Shown here piece after piece: positions 35,147-47,855 of a stretch of 64,000 nt of DNA. The stretch lies in NCBI GenBank assembly GCA_002197995.1, contig NGZR01000001.1:8680001-8744000 (forward strand), given 5' to 3'. Under the pieces are notes generated by a model that ran no database searches, had not been told where the DNA came from, and worked only from the letters and a program-made list of their open reading frames with translations. Made by a program: the position numbers and the translations under genes. Every line of letters starts with the position of its first letter. Position 1 is the first letter of the stretch. The DNA comes from Gaeumannomyces sp. JS-464. Taxonomy: Eukaryota > Ascomycota > Sordariomycetes > Magnaporthales > Magnaporthaceae.

Positions 35147-36813
35147 TCCAATTTCACTTTTTTGGAAACTCCACCCACCGCACGCGCCCTGCAGTTGTTG
35201 CTCACTCCGACTCTGGTGTGTGTTGCGGTGTCGATGTCGACTGTCTGAGCCCCATGTGTCGTGTATATATAATATCTCCGCCAGGCAGGCGTTGCTGGGG
35301 AATGAATGCGCCATGTCCACATATAGATGTACTTGTATTACAATCGATTGAGCCGGGCATACTGATGACTTCAACGAGTCTTGTCTCACATTCCATCCAG
35401 ACTACAGTAGATACAGCATCTTCTCGAGACTTGTCACCTGGTAGCCTACACGGGTCGAATGGTAAACGACTGGACTTCGGACTGTGAGGGTCGAGAACAT
35501 GGGTTGGAATGAAGGTTATGGGAGTTCGCGGGGAATAAGAAAGAGCAATTAATAAAGGTGGGAGATTATGAAGCGAAACCAAAGACTCCGAAGCGAATGC
35601 GGACGTGAGTATATCAGCAAAACCTTCTAAGGTGATACTAGAAATAGTATGGCAAAGAGACACATAATAGAGATATCTCGGAAAGGTTTGGCCGCGTAGA
35701 CATGCCTCGACCACAAATAAAGATGAGGCATCGAAGGTATGTGCCAGTGGGATACCAGAGCGCACAAAAAAAAAAGATATCAGGAGTGATGTGAAACATC
35801 GTTTTGCATTCAGACACAAGAAAAGCTATGAGAACTAAGGAAATTAAAGGGGGGCCAAATGTGTAGGAATCCGCAAAAACCAAGGAAAAGTGTGGTGTGG
35901 CGATCGCCAGGCTCACCACCCACGTTGTGGTCGAGCGAGGGTATGACAGAAGCGACGACGGCTGAGACCCAAATCCACTCACCCCTCCTACGCGTAATCC
36001 AGCAGAGCCAATGATAAAATACAGAGATATTGATTGTCGTCGTCCCTCCAAAACCAAATAACTTGACGCCATCTGTCGATCCCTGCCTGAGGCCTCGGGG
36101 AGATAGGGCAGAGAGGATGGTGCCTCACCGTGTCCATTGTCAGATGTCCTGTTGTGCCAGCACGCTGGCGACAGGTCTTCCGGCAGCCCAAGGCGTTTAC
36201 GACTGCTGGTCACTGGGGGTAGGCGTCCGGTGGGGCGAGTTGGTCGAGAAAGGCTGGCTGGTCGGTGTGTAACGCGCCGGTAAGCGGGTGGGTGTCATTC
36301 CCCGCCACTCCGCTGCTCCCCCAACCTAGCCTGGCTCCTTCGAGGGCTGCTCCTTTCAAGGAGACGACATCGTGTTGTATGGGGTATGACGGAAAACAAA
36401 ACAAAGAAAAAAGAAAAGGAAATGGTTGCTCGACGGAATGTGTCAAAAAACATCAAAGCCAAACAGTATATCGTCCCTAAGTGTTCAAGACCGACCGCCA
36501 AAGCATGTGGTTCCGCCCGAAGAAGTTTTTTTTCGGGAGCCTGGCGCTAATGGTAGCCTTTTCTTTCTCTTCCTTGGGTTCTTTTTCCTCAACACCGTTC
36601 GCACATGGGCTCAGAAAACGCCGCGTCTGTCCTTTCTTATAGAGGGTATTTTTGTTTGAAAATAAAATGGCTGTGATTAAAGTGGGGGAGGCCGAAGGTG
36701 AAAGAATATGTAAGGAAAGGGGAAGAAGCGTTGGCTTGGTGGTATTGCGGGCATCATGAGTGAAAAGAGAAGGCCAAGGGTCATGGAGGACAAGAGAGGT
36801 GGCTCATCGTGGT
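35147..36813. other. Convergent 3' intergenic region
   Basis: 1.67 kb between the uS4m stop (+) and the septin stop (-). It is AT-richer than the flanks, with short A and T runs. No conserved ORF, tRNA or repeat was recognised. Long 3' untranslated regions or an unannotated non-coding transcript are possible. Confidence 0.45.
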
Positions 36814-38742
36814 TTAACGGAGAGAAAAGCCCTTCCTCTTGACCTGTTCCAGCGGGCGGCCGCTTTCGACGCGCGCCTTCTTGTCCTCCAGGTCTTTGCG
36901 TTGCTGGTCCAGCTGCTCCTTCATCTCGCGATGACGGGCATACAGCTCTTCTTCGCTCTGCTTCAGCTTGGACTCCTTCTCGGCAACCTTCTGCTGGAAA
37001 ACGAGCTTCATCTCGGCCTCCATCTTGGCGAGTTTCTGCTCGTGCAGCGACCTCTCCTCCTCCTGCTTGACGGCAGGGTTGACCTCCTTGAAGACGCTGG
37101 GGTCCTGCGACACTCCCATCTGGATGAGCTTGTCGGTACGGTAGTTCTCGTACAGTATGTTGTTGGTGTGCTCCTTGAGCTCCTCCATGTGGGTTCGGAT
37201 GAGCATTTGGCGCAGTTTGACGAAGTCGCAGTGCTCCTCGTTGTCCACCTCGATGACGCCCCAAGGGTAGCGACGACCCCGAACCTTCCTCCCGTCGGCG
37301 TTGGTGATCTCGTTAGTCGCACCGACGACGGCGAAGGGGACCTTGGACATAATCTCGTTGTTCTCGGCGATGGTCTCCTCGTCATCCAGCTCGTACCGGG
37401 GACCCTCGAAGATCTGAACCTTGTGGTGCTTGATGTCGGCGAGAATCTATCGGTACAAATCAGAGTCAGCAATGGGATGTGTGGTTTGGTTAGCTGGCAG
37501 AGCGCAGCGTAGACATCTATGTTGCTTGAAAACTTGTCTTACCCTGTGCTTGAAGGCAACAATCTCATCGTCGGTCAAGGTGTCAGACTTGGCGATGACT
37601 GGGATGAGGTTGACCTTGGTGTGCAGGCGCTTCATGACCTCAATATCCAGGGGCTTGAGGGAGTGGCCGGTGGGCTGGATGAAGAAAACACAGGCGTGAA
37701 TGCGGTTGTCCACAATGTTTACCCGGTTAACCTTGTTCTCGGCATCCAGGTAAGCATCGAACCGCTGCTCAATGTTGTCCACGATGGGGCGCCATGACTC
37801 GTCGTTGTTGACAAAGTCACCAAAGCCAGGAGTGTCGACGACGGTAAGGCGTAGACGAACACCAGCCTCTTCGATATCGGCGCTGATCGACTGGATGGTG
37901 ACGGTCTTGGGGATGATGTCGAGGCTAGGGCCCTTCTGCTCCTTCGGGGGTACAGGGAGGTGTTGAACAGGGTGTTGACAAGGGTCGACTTGCCCAGCCC
38001 GGACTCGCCTGAAGATCAACATGTCAGCCTCGGTTGGCAAAGCGGCTGTCAAGGAATAAAGACGAGGGCGGTTATAACCTACCAACGACCATAACGTTGA
38101 AGTTGAAGCCTTTCCGGACACTCTTGCGGTGCCACTGGTTGGGCAGGTTGGCGAATCCGACGTAGCCAGTCAGCTTCCGACGGACAATGTTCCGGGCATC
38201 GTTCGCAGCAGCGGCTATTTGGCTCGCGTAGTTAGTCAAAACATTGCTCGCAACAGGTGTTAGCACTGAGAGTGGACCTGCGGCCTACCGTTAGCTGGAG
38301 GGACGGGTGACGCCCTGGTCTGAGGCGGCGAGCCGGCAGCGCCATTTGCAGCTAGAAAACACAAAGTTAGTTTTATGCCTAAGGAAGATATGGTTTTAGG
38401 CAAGCAATGAGCGCGACGCAGAAACTAGCCACGACGAGACTGCTGACTGGTTGGAAGCTTGGATCCGTTGACGTATAGTTCGCCGTAGTCCAGAGGTTTG
38501 ACCGGTCCCAGGGATGGAGGATCCTCGACGTCCAGCATGCTCCGGTATTGCCGTGTGCCATTGACGTCTTTTAACCCAGGAAGACTGCTGGACCGTGCCG
38601 ATGGTACAGGTGCGACGGGTGTGACTTGGTTCTCCTTGGCCGTCGAGGGCCGTGGTGCAGACACCTCGGTCACATCGAAGTCCTTCTCGAGCTGTACGCT
38701 TCGAGTGCGCGACTTGGAATGGTGGCCCAGGTCGAAATGCAT
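36814..38742 (-). CDS. cdc3: Septin, CDC3/AspB type
   Basis: GTP-binding filament subunit of septin rings and bars at septa and tips. The start is taken as the ATG at 38740-38742. Exons are 38433-38742, 38289-38351, 38083-38214, 37543-38008 and 36814-37446. Introns are 38352-38432 (weak donor GTGGCT), 38215-38288 (GTAGGC), 38009-38082 (GTAGGT) and 37447-37542 (GTAAGA). A long Ser/Pro-rich N-terminus of about 145 residues leads into [20 protein letters not shown], the P-loop [15 protein letters not shown], the switch [17 protein letters not shown], and AKSDTLT. The septin-unique element [11 protein letters not shown] and [10 protein letters not shown] follows. The C-terminus is a Glu/Lys/Gln coiled coil (about residues 450-525). 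One base is missing in the G5 run 37946-37950 (LYP then KEQKGPSLD). Corrected length is 534 residues. Type assigned from close similarity of the G domain to AspB. Confidence 0.9.
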
Positions 38743-41697
38743 TGTATGCGTGTGAAGGCGAACAATACGACCGACGAAGAAGCCAGCGGCGACTAAGGCA
38801 GTGGAAAGAGACAAACGACCTCCAACCCCAAGGGCAAGGAAGACTGGCCCCAGCCTTATGAATACCAGATAGAATCGTAAAGAGTGTGCTGTGTTGTGCT
38901 GTGTGTATCGGGGGCTTCCGGTCTGATCGTCGTCCAGCTGGTGGCTTGTGTTGTGGTGGCGAGGAACCGAAAAGGCATGTCCGGTGCCAGCTCAGGCGAA
39001 AAGCCGTAGCAGCCAAGGAGGAAGGGGGAGTGAGGTCGACCGAGGATTTCGTGCGTCCATTGGGGGCGTGTGGCAGAAGCGGCCAGGTGCATTGTCTCTC
39101 GTCGCTTCCTTACGCGTGCGCAAAGTCTCGAACAGCAGAGATGGTGCTTACCCATTTTGAATATTGTGAAGAATCGGCGGATTCCAAAGGGAGATGGTGA
39201 TTACGGAGGAAGGAGCGGTTCTGTGCGGGAAGCATCGACGTTAGCACGGCCAATCCTGTGAGGAAAGGTCGAGGGCTTTTGCGTTTGTTGGAAGGGTTTG
39301 TTTGGCTTCGTCAGGCAAGCTCGGGTCGCGATCGTGACAGACAGGCCGTTTCCCGAAACCCAAAGCCAAAGCCAGCCAACACGTCACGACTAGAAAAGCA
39401 CACGGGACAGAACGAACAGTAGGTTGTCGCGAGGTCGTCGACGCAATCTGATGCGATTGGGTTGTGCGTCAGGGTTGGTGCAGAGGGAAGGTGTGAAGGG
39501 GAGAATGAAGAGAATGGAGGAAGAAGAAGCAGGAGCGGTCGCGTTGTGACTTGTGGTTTTTGGTGCGGAAAAAGGGGCGGAAGGAAATTTGCAACCTACA
39601 CACGAAGCCAGGAGGGTTTTTGACCGGGGCGGCACGTATCAACGAATATGGCAGGGGAGGAAGGAGCACGCGCGATTACACCAAGCTAAGTTAGAAATAA
39701 GAAGGCTCGCTGCCGAATGAAAGAGTGTCGAAGGAGTGGATTCTGCGAGGCGCGAACTCGGCAGAGATGTCGAGAGCTGGATTCCTCAAGGGGCGGTGAT
39801 GGCAGGAGGAAGGCGAGGTCGACAGACGGGAGGTCTGGAAGGGGAGGATAATTAATTCCACAGGGAAATTTGGGTGCGACGGTTGCCAAAGATTGGGATA
39901 GGAGCCGGGTGGATGCTGAGCAGGCCCCAGGGCAAAAGGGGCACGGGCGTGTGCACGCGTGGAGTGCAGGCACTGGCGGTCCCCTTTGGTCCCTGTGCTG
40001 GGGTGCTCCCAGTTGGACAGGAATTCGAGAGCTGCAGCCAATCAGCAGCAGAGGGCGGCCCCAAAGTGGCCCCGGCATCAAATCCAATCCTCGCTAGCGG
40101 GGCCCAGCCTGCACCCCTGATGGACACATCAAAATCACCACAGCGCCAGCATCCGAGTAGCTGTGTTGTTTTTGTTTTGCGGCCTCAGGCTGCAGCCTGC
40201 CACTCCCCGTCTTGGGTGAATTGGGCTTGGATGCACGAATGGGTGAGGCACGGACGCGGCGCGGGATGCGAGAGCGGATCAGCAGATCTGATTTCCCATT
40301 CGTCTCTTGTCGCGCCCCTTGCCCATTGGCTTTTTCTTTTTCCCTCTCGCCGTTCCGAAGCCTCGAACACACTCCTGCATTTCCCGTGCTGCAGCAACCG
40401 GCTGACAGACAATACACATACCTGCCTAGGTACCTAGATACAAATAGGTAGCTGTGTGTGTCGGTCGCGAGGTGGTATTTACTGCGGCCTTCCATGTCGT
40501 CGTGGGCCGCCGCCACGGGCTGGATTCCACATGCCCCTAGCTCTGGTGGCTCTCCGATGAAACGCCCGTCTAGGCCGTTTGCCGGCACTCATGCGACCCC
40601 TTTTGGCCTGTTCCATTGTGGTGGTCCCTGGTTTCTGCAATCTCACAGACGTCCAGACTGCGACTCCAGCCGTCGACCGTGCCAAGATATGGCGTGGTGA
40701 TCTATGTTTCTGTTCGTGGGCAAAACACGGGGGCTGGGGAGCGGTCCAGATCGGGCGCGGACGCCATTAAGTGAAAACACAGGGGATGGATGGACCCAGG
40801 ATTTTGCTTCTGTCTCGGCCAGTCAACGTAAGGATGGACGACGGGTGGTTCAATGCTCAATTGCCGGATGAACCGAACCGCAATGAACGGCAACCCCTGA
40901 CATGTCGGGAACGTCGCTGGCGGCTGGGCCAGGGTAGAGACCTCGCAAACTTTTTTTTGGTTTGTGCGATGCGCAGCGAAACATTAACGGCGGCCATGTT
41001 GCTGTCGTCGCAGCGCTCAAGAGCGATACCCTCCCACCCAGTTCACTCCATGGAGCGGTTGCTGCATCGCGGCCCCACTTGTTGCGCCATACTTGGCCGA
41101 ATCCCATGGATTTTCCGGCAGCCGGCCCCATCAAAATTCGTATCCGCCGCCCGTTCTTTTTTCGATGGGCTGTCTGCCCGGCTCAACCGCCCGGCCCTGG
41201 CCAAGGTTCTGGAAGAATAAGTCAGCGGCTCCCCAGCCAAATCCGTCGGCGTCGATGATGTCAGTGACACAGACAGCTGTTGCAGCCCTGCGACGGCGCT
41301 GGGACGGCCAACCGTCTTAGCCATCAAGCGGCCACCACCTGAGAAGAGAAAATATCATTGATCACTCCCCAAACAAAAGCGAAGCACACATTTCATCGTT
41401 TCAATTGGTCTTCTTCCCCAGGAATGCTGCTTTCGCGTGCCGCCCACGTCGCATCGGCCTTGCCGCGTTTGCCTTCTCAACCTGAGCTTGTCTTGCCCTC
41501 GCGTGCCTCCTCGATTTCCTTTATTGATGCAGCCAAGCCGAATCCAGACATGAATATCGCTCGAGAGTGACTAGCCCGGCTCAAGCTCGCCTCTATTTGC
41601 TTCCCTGCCCACCCTGTCCACCCAACGCAATATCAGCACGCGAGCGAGTGGTCGTCTGTCTGACCATCCACCCCATCCAAGCCACGCGGCACAGGCA
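38743..41697. other. Gene-poor 2.95 kb intergenic region
   Basis: It lies between the divergent septin (-) and phospholipase (+) genes. No conserved coding sequence or RNA gene was recognised. It includes a TAGG/CCTA-type tract at about 40425-40441 and several pyrimidine tracts on the minus strand (39480-39600) that could belong to a long septin leader. Confidence 0.45.
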
Positions 41698-44191
41698 ATG
41701 GCGCGCCTTGTGCGGGCCGCAGTCAGGCCGGGTGGCCCGGCGTACCTGGCCGCGTCTCGGGCACTACCCATGCGGCCAGGACTCGGCCCCTCGGCAATAT
41801 CCGTCGCAGGCCGGTATTCTCACTCGCCAAGCGGCCCTCGACCCCTCGGCACCGGACCCCGCTAGCACCTCTGCTTGTCGGGGGAGGTCTCCTGGTGTAC
41901 TCACTATACCCGTCAGACGACTACCGGCGCGTGCAGAGACATGGAACGAAGGCGGCGACCACCTGGTGTCCCGTGACGGAGCCGGGCGACGGTGACGCTC
42001 AGGGGGCTAGCGCGCAACAGGGTGCTTGGTCGGCCTTCGCTGGCGGGTTCGAGGGTATTTCTAAAATGACCGAAGGCGACTGGGGCACATCCAAGGTTGT
42101 CGGCTTCATCCTGCCCGAGTGGACAAAACTGCTGCCGGGATATCTTCGCAAACTCCAACGGGAGCTCTCTCTGGCCCCCGGCTCTCTTGCAGACGAGGTG
42201 TGGGAGGAGGCCCATGACCCGTCTGTCCACCCCGAAATCCGATACTCAGCGAGTGTCCGAGTGTCCAACGATTTGTGCGAGGACGAAAAGAGCTTTCTTG
42301 AACGCAGGAGGAAGGTTGCCAGGGTCGCTCTCGCCAAGTACCTCGGACTCGCCGAGGAGGACATCCACCCAGATGACATGCCGACCATCGGCATCTGCGG
42401 CTCCGGCGGTGGCCTTCGGGCCCTTGTCGCTGGTGCCGGATCCATGTGCGCCGCCTCCGAAGACGGCCTCTTCGACTGCGTCACATACATAGCAGGTGTT
42501 AGCGGATCGTGCTGGCTGCAGAGCATGTACTTCTCCACAATCACCAACTGCAATATGAACCATCTCATCGACCACCTCAAGGCCCGCCTGAGCGTCCACA
42601 TCGCGTTTCCACCCGCCGCCTTTTCTGCCCTCGTCTCGGCCCCTACCAGCAAGCCCCTGCTGGGCGGTCTGATCGAGAAGTTGAAGGGTGACCCCAAGGC
42701 TGATTTCGGCCTCGTCGACGTGTATGGGATTCTGCTTGCGGCAAGACTTCTGGTCCCTAGGGGCGAGCTGGATGTCGATGAACACAATTTCAAGCTTTCC
42801 AATCAGAGACAGTACATACGTGCTGGTGCCAACCCCTGCCCATCTACACAGCCGTGAGGCACGAGATCCCCGATGTCGACGTCGACACGCCCGCCGAGGT
42901 GCCCTCGGCGTCTGAGGAGTCCAAAGAGAAGGCGAAAAAGGAGGCTTGGTTCCAGTGGTTTGAAATCACACCTTATGAGTTTTTCTGTGAGGAGTTCGCG
43001 GCCGGCATCCCGACCTGGGCTATGGGCAGGAGGTTTCACGATGGCAAGGACGTGCCGCAGCCCGGCGGCCTCCATCTGCCCGAGATACGCATGCCGCTGC
43101 TTCTCGGCATGTTTGGCAGCGCCTTCTGTGCGACGCTGAGCCATTACTACAGGGAGATCCGGCCCCTCGTGCAGAGCATGTCGGGCTTCGCCGCCATTGA
43201 CGAGGCCATCTCTGGCCGGAACGAAGACCTCAGCAAGGTGCACCCTATTGACCCTACAAGCCTGCCGAACCCTGTTTACGGCATGGATGAAGGAAAGCTG
43301 CCCAAGACGACCCCGACCAACCTGCCAAAAAGCGAGTATATCCAGCTCATGGACGCTGGAATGTCCAATAACCTCCCTATTTATCCTCTGCTCCGTCCGG
43401 GGCGCAACGTTGAGGTTATCATTGCGTTCGACGCGTCCGCCGATATCAAGACGGACAACTGGCTCTCGGTTGCAGACGGTTACGCCCGACAGAGAGGCAT
43501 CAAGGGCTGGCCTGTCGGCATCGGCTGGCCCAAGGAGGAGGCCCCGCCACAGAAGACGGCTGAGCAGCTGCAGGAGGCGAGCGCGAGTTCCGCGGCCGAA
43601 GCGGAGCGCAAGCTTCAAGGCGCACAGGTCCACCAGGCCGTTGAGCAGCTTGGCGACAGTGGCTCTGGTTCCGTCGTCGCCAAGGATAGGGCCGCCGCTG
43701 CTAAGGGCCACGACGGCGAGGCCGCCGAGAATAAGAACAAGTACGAGGAGGCCGCCAAGACGCTGGGATACTGCACCGTCTGGGTTGGCACCACGCAGGA
43801 GCGGTCGACGGAGCCGCCCCCGCCCATCAAGTCGGACGGCGACAGCGACTCCTGGCGGCTGATGGAGCCCGACGCGGGCATAGCCGTGGTATACATGCCG
43901 TTCCTGCCCAACGGAAAGGTCGCGGATGTGGATCCGGCCTCGAGCGACTACATGAGCACGTGGAACTTCACGTACACACCTGACCAGGTAGACAAGGTGG
44001 TGGCGCTTGCGAAGGCGAACTATGGCGAGGGGAGGGAGCAAATAAAGGCCACGGTCCGCGCCGTCTACGAGCGGAAAAAGAAGCTGCGCGAGCAGAAGGA
44101 GGAGGCCATGCGCAGGGAAAGGTACCGCAGACTTGTTAGGCGGGGAGACGTTGGAAAGTTGGGCGAGTGGGAGGGGGACCATTTCAGTTGA
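41698..44191 (+). CDS. cPLA2-like phospholipase with mitochondrial-type leader
   Basis: Predicted lysophospholipase/phospholipase A2 of the cytosolic PLA2 (PLA2_B) fold, hydrolysing glycerophospholipid acyl esters. The ATG at 41698 opens an Arg/Ala-rich, acid-free leader of about 50 residues. A hydrophobic segment LAPLLVGGGLLVYSLY follows, suggesting anchoring in a mitochondrial membrane. The catalytic core is clear: oxyanion loop GICGSGGGLRALVAGAG, nucleophile elbow GVSGSCW, and the Asp of the Ser-Asp dyad in QLMDAGMSNNLPIYPLLRPG. A long Ala/Glu/Lys linker (about residues 620-690) and a basic coiled C-terminus (ERKKKLREQKEEAMRRERY) follow. Frame breaks: one base missing between about 41800 and 41865, and one in the C4 run 42833-42836 (GAN then PLPIYTAVRHE). 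Corrected, it is a single exon of 831 residues. Confidence 0.85.
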
Positions 44192-44721
44192 GGATGGACT
44201 ACAGGTGGTTACTGGTCCTGTGAAAAAAGGTACCGAGAGGCCTTTTTGTACAACATGTTTTTTTTTTTTTTTTTTTTTGTGGGGGTCCGCCGTGGGCCCA
44301 GATATAGATACCCAAGCAAGAACAGGATGGAATTCGCTTCCTTGAACTTTCTTCGTCCGTTACACAGTTCTGGCCCGCTTCTCATGTTCCGTGCCGGATA
44401 TGCCCTTGGTGGTGCTCTGGCTTTCATATGCCGCCGTGGCGTTGCCAGACTCCTCCTTGAGGTCATGACCGCTGCTGCTCGGCAGGTGGTCATTGTCGTC
44501 AAGCAGCTTCAGCCAAGCATCAGGCCGCTTAAACCCACCCTTCTCCTAGGGGCGTTATAAGACTCCGTTAGATGTAGCCAGACGGATAAACATGCCAAGT
44601 ATCGGCATACGCTTAGCTCGAGATAGATGCTTAGAAATTATAGTCTTCGCCAGCCTAGCGGCGGCGCTGGACGAGATATAGATCTCCACCGCGCACATGC
44701 GTACCAACGTAGACCCTCAGT
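44192..44721. other. Convergent 3' intergenic region
   Basis: 530 bases between the phospholipase (+) and PPR (-) genes, with an 18-base T run around 44261-44278. No gene is seen. Confidence 0.45.
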
Positions 44722-46957
44722 TCACCAATGGTCTGGACCCCCGACTCCGGTTTCACCGTCAGGGTTGCCATCCGTAGTAGACGTAGCCGCCCCGGTCTTG
44801 GCGGTGACGTCGTCGGGAGAAGGGCTCTCGGTGCTGACACTATCCTCAGCGCCGGCCGTGTCATCAGAGCGGGTGCTGCTCTCCGCCGGGATGATGTTGC
44901 TTCCTGCGTATTGTTCTTCTCGACCTTGGTGGTGCTGCTCTCGGCCTGTGTGGCGCCGACCTCGGTTTGGGCAGTGTTGCTCTCCACCCGCGGTGTGCTC
45001 TTCTCGACCTGGGTGCTGCTGCTCGCACCCTGCGCGGCACTATCCTCCGCCCCATCCCCAGCGCGCCGCTGCCGCTGCGGCGGCGCGGTGGTCCCCAGGA
45101 GCTGGCCCCTCCGTTTCCCAGAGCATCTTCCTGGCCGTGTTCGCAATCGCCTGGCCGCGCGCCTCGCACTCCTCGATGATGGCCCAGGTGGCGCCGTGCT
45201 CCTCGCGGATGCAGCGGCGCAGCAGCGTGACGGCCGTCGGGGGCGTCAGCCACCCCCTCCGGCGCAGGTCGCGCGAGAAGGCGTTGCCCATCTCGTCCAG
45301 GTACCGGAGCGCCACCTCGAGGCTGCCCTTCTCGGCGTAGATGCGCACCATGTGGTCGTACGTCTCCCTGCCCGGCTTGATGGCCAGTGCCGCCATCTCG
45401 GCCGCCAGGAACGCCGCCAGCCTCTGCATGCGGAGCAGCAGGTCAAAAGTCGCCAGGTTCGGCCCCGAGGGCGACACCCTGCGCATTCCCTTGTACAGGT
45501 CGATCGCCTCCCGCTGCGCGCCGTGGTGGAGCATGCCCTCCATGACCACGTTGACGGCCGCGACGGGCACTTTCTTTACGCTCCTGGACCGAAAGAGCAG
45601 CCTCGGCATCCCGTGCACCACCACCGTATCGCGATCGAGCCGCTGCAGGAGCTGGAACATGGACCGCGTGCTCCCGAGTCGGGCTCCATCCCGGCCTGGG
45701 CCATGATGCACAGCACCCGCAGCGCATTCTCGAACTCGTCCGATCCGGTGTAGCACTCAATCAGGGGTTCGTAGTGATGCAGCCCCAACTTGGTACCCCG
45801 CGCAGGAGCCGGATCGACTGCGTCGCAAGCGCAGTATCGCCCGCCCGGACGCCGTGTTGAGCACGTTGAGCACCACGCCGTCCGGCGGGTTCAGCTGGTT
45901 CGTCTCGACAACCCGGTTCCACACAAACTGGTGCCATCATAGTGCAGCCCGCGCGAGCAGGTGTCCAGAATAAATACCACAGTATCATGGGTGGCTCGCG
46001 CCCGTCGTCCCGCTCCAGTCGGTGGTGGATTATCTGGAAGACCTCGTCGTAGAAGCCTAGCTTGCGAACGTATACGTAAAGATGTCGTAGACCCAGTCTG
46101 GCACCTGCACTAGAGACTTGACAACTCCAGTTTGTCCAGCGCAAGCTCGTACTGCCCGTCACGGAGGAGCCCTATGGCGATGCTATTGTGATCCTCGAGG
46201 GCAAGCCCGAAGCCCCGCTTTTCGATATCTTTCAGGATCCAGTTCCTCAACTCGTAGTCGGGGTGGATGGTGAGAGCCTGCGGACAAGGCGTGGCGTGCA
46301 AGTGTCAGCGAGGAGGGCGTCCATGAGAGCCAGCCAAAACGGCAAGAACCAAGCCATGGAAACGTACCCGCAGAGCGCTGCCATACAACTCCCGGGTGGG
46401 ATCGACCCGACATCCTGCATCTGGCGGAGCAGGTAGCGCACGGTGCCCGCGCTCCGCGGATGTTGGCCTGCGAGCGTATGAGGATGTCAAAAGGCCAGCG
46501 GGTGGTAGCCGTCGAGGTTCTTGGGCGAGATCTCCCTGCGCAGGCGCTTGGCCCAGGCGACGGCGTGGTTGGCGACCTCGGGGTTGTTGCGCAGCGTGCG
46601 CAGCAGCTCCAGGCCCTTGCGCCGGTTGGCCGCGTTGCGCCGCTCCGCCGCCACCTTCTTCTGCGCCTGCGTCACCGTGTACTCGACCCTGCCCTCCACG
46701 CCGTGCCCGTGGCGGCCCCAGAACTCGCCGACCTTCGGGAAGTCCGGCTCCGGTGGTGGTGCTCGTGGCGGCGGCGGGTCGGAGCTCGAGCGGCCGTGCG
46801 CGGGTTCTGGAGAGGACGTCGGGTCACCGAGGAGTAGAGTCGACGCTGACAGCGGCTGGGTTGCAACGGGCACGGCCTGCCTGGGGTGAAGGCGCAGGGT
46901 GCCGCCAGAGCCCTGGCGAGAGCTGCCGGGTCGACTGAGGGGCACAGACAGTGCCAT
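44722..46957 (-). CDS. Pentatricopeptide-repeat protein, probably mitochondrial (many frame breaks)
   Basis: Predicted helical-repeat RNA-binding protein of mitochondria. The ATG is at 46955-46957. The N-terminal leader lacks acidic residues for about 45 positions. Helical repeats are recognisable across several frames: AVAWAKRLRREISPKNLDGY, LIRSQANIRG, VRYLLRQMQDVGSIPPGS, LRNWILKDIEKRGFGLAL, LHHYEPLIECYTGSDEFENA, AAVNVVMEGMLHHGAQREAI and ETYDHMVRIYAEKGSLEVAL. A Thr/Glu/Ser-rich tail ends at TGA 44722-44724. An intron probably starts at GTACGT near 46366 and ends near 46282. At least seven one-base breaks are needed to join the segments (near 46486, 46450, 46130, 46065, 45930-45990, 45830, 45690 and 45050). 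That is far denser than in neighbouring genes, so local assembly trouble or true decay are both possible. The exact splice model is not resolved. Confidence 0.65.
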
Positions 46958-47855
46958 AGCCCGTCTATGGTGAGGGTGGTGGCGCGGGTATTTAACATTG
47001 AGCTAGTGAGGCGACCATCCCGGGGTATTTTGGACTGCCACTCAATGCTCTGCTTTGGTGTTGTGTTGCAGGGCAATAGCGCCTCAATTCATTTTTCCTT
47101 GCCTGTGTTTTTCATCACCAAAAAAGCTAGGACAAGGGAGCTCTCGTCATCGGACAATCCTTGAGGCGGCGGCTGCATGCGAGGGACCCGCTGTGGATCC
47201 TCTGGCTTCAAGCCAGAAGAGTCCTGACGGGAGGGCGGTCACGTGCAACCAACCAGGGGCATCTACCAACAACGGCACCAAGCCACGATGGCAATGTGAA
47301 CGGTGGGGGTGCAAAGAGTTGCTGCTTTGGTTTATTTTCTCTTGAGTGGGATACGCCACGAAGATGCAGCTCGAGGACTACACCTCTCACGATGTTGCTG
47401 GCCCACGCTCAGCACCCTCGTTTTCACTCTAGTTCGGGTGGCTTGAAGTATAGACGGCAACATAGGGGACGTTCTGCTCGGATCACACCCCTCCCATGCT
47501 CGAATGACGAAGATAGCCAACTCGGAAAACAGGACCGGGTTGCTTCTTCCGTCCCCTTCAAATATCTCCTGAGCTCCATACCTCCATCGCCATTCCCTCC
47601 GAGTCCTTCTCCGCACTTCAAGCAACAATTCAACCAGGGACGCAAGCCGTCGACACGGCAGTCGAGGCTCACAGACGCACCAAAAAACAGTATCAAGGTA
47701 AATGTGTTGTAGGCCTTTTGGGTATAGATCGGTAGGTCGGTATAGGTCTGGTATCATCGGTTGTTTCTGCAGCAAACGCCGACAACGGCGGCGGCGGCGA
47801 CAGCGGTGTTCTCTTTCCCATGTTCCCTCTTTGCTTATTCCCCATTGGAATCCTT
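46958..47855. other. Intergenic, PPR promoter / LSM4 3' region
   Basis: About 900 bases without recognisable coding sequence. The left part is upstream of the PPR gene; the right part is downstream of LSM4 on the same strand. Confidence 0.4.
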
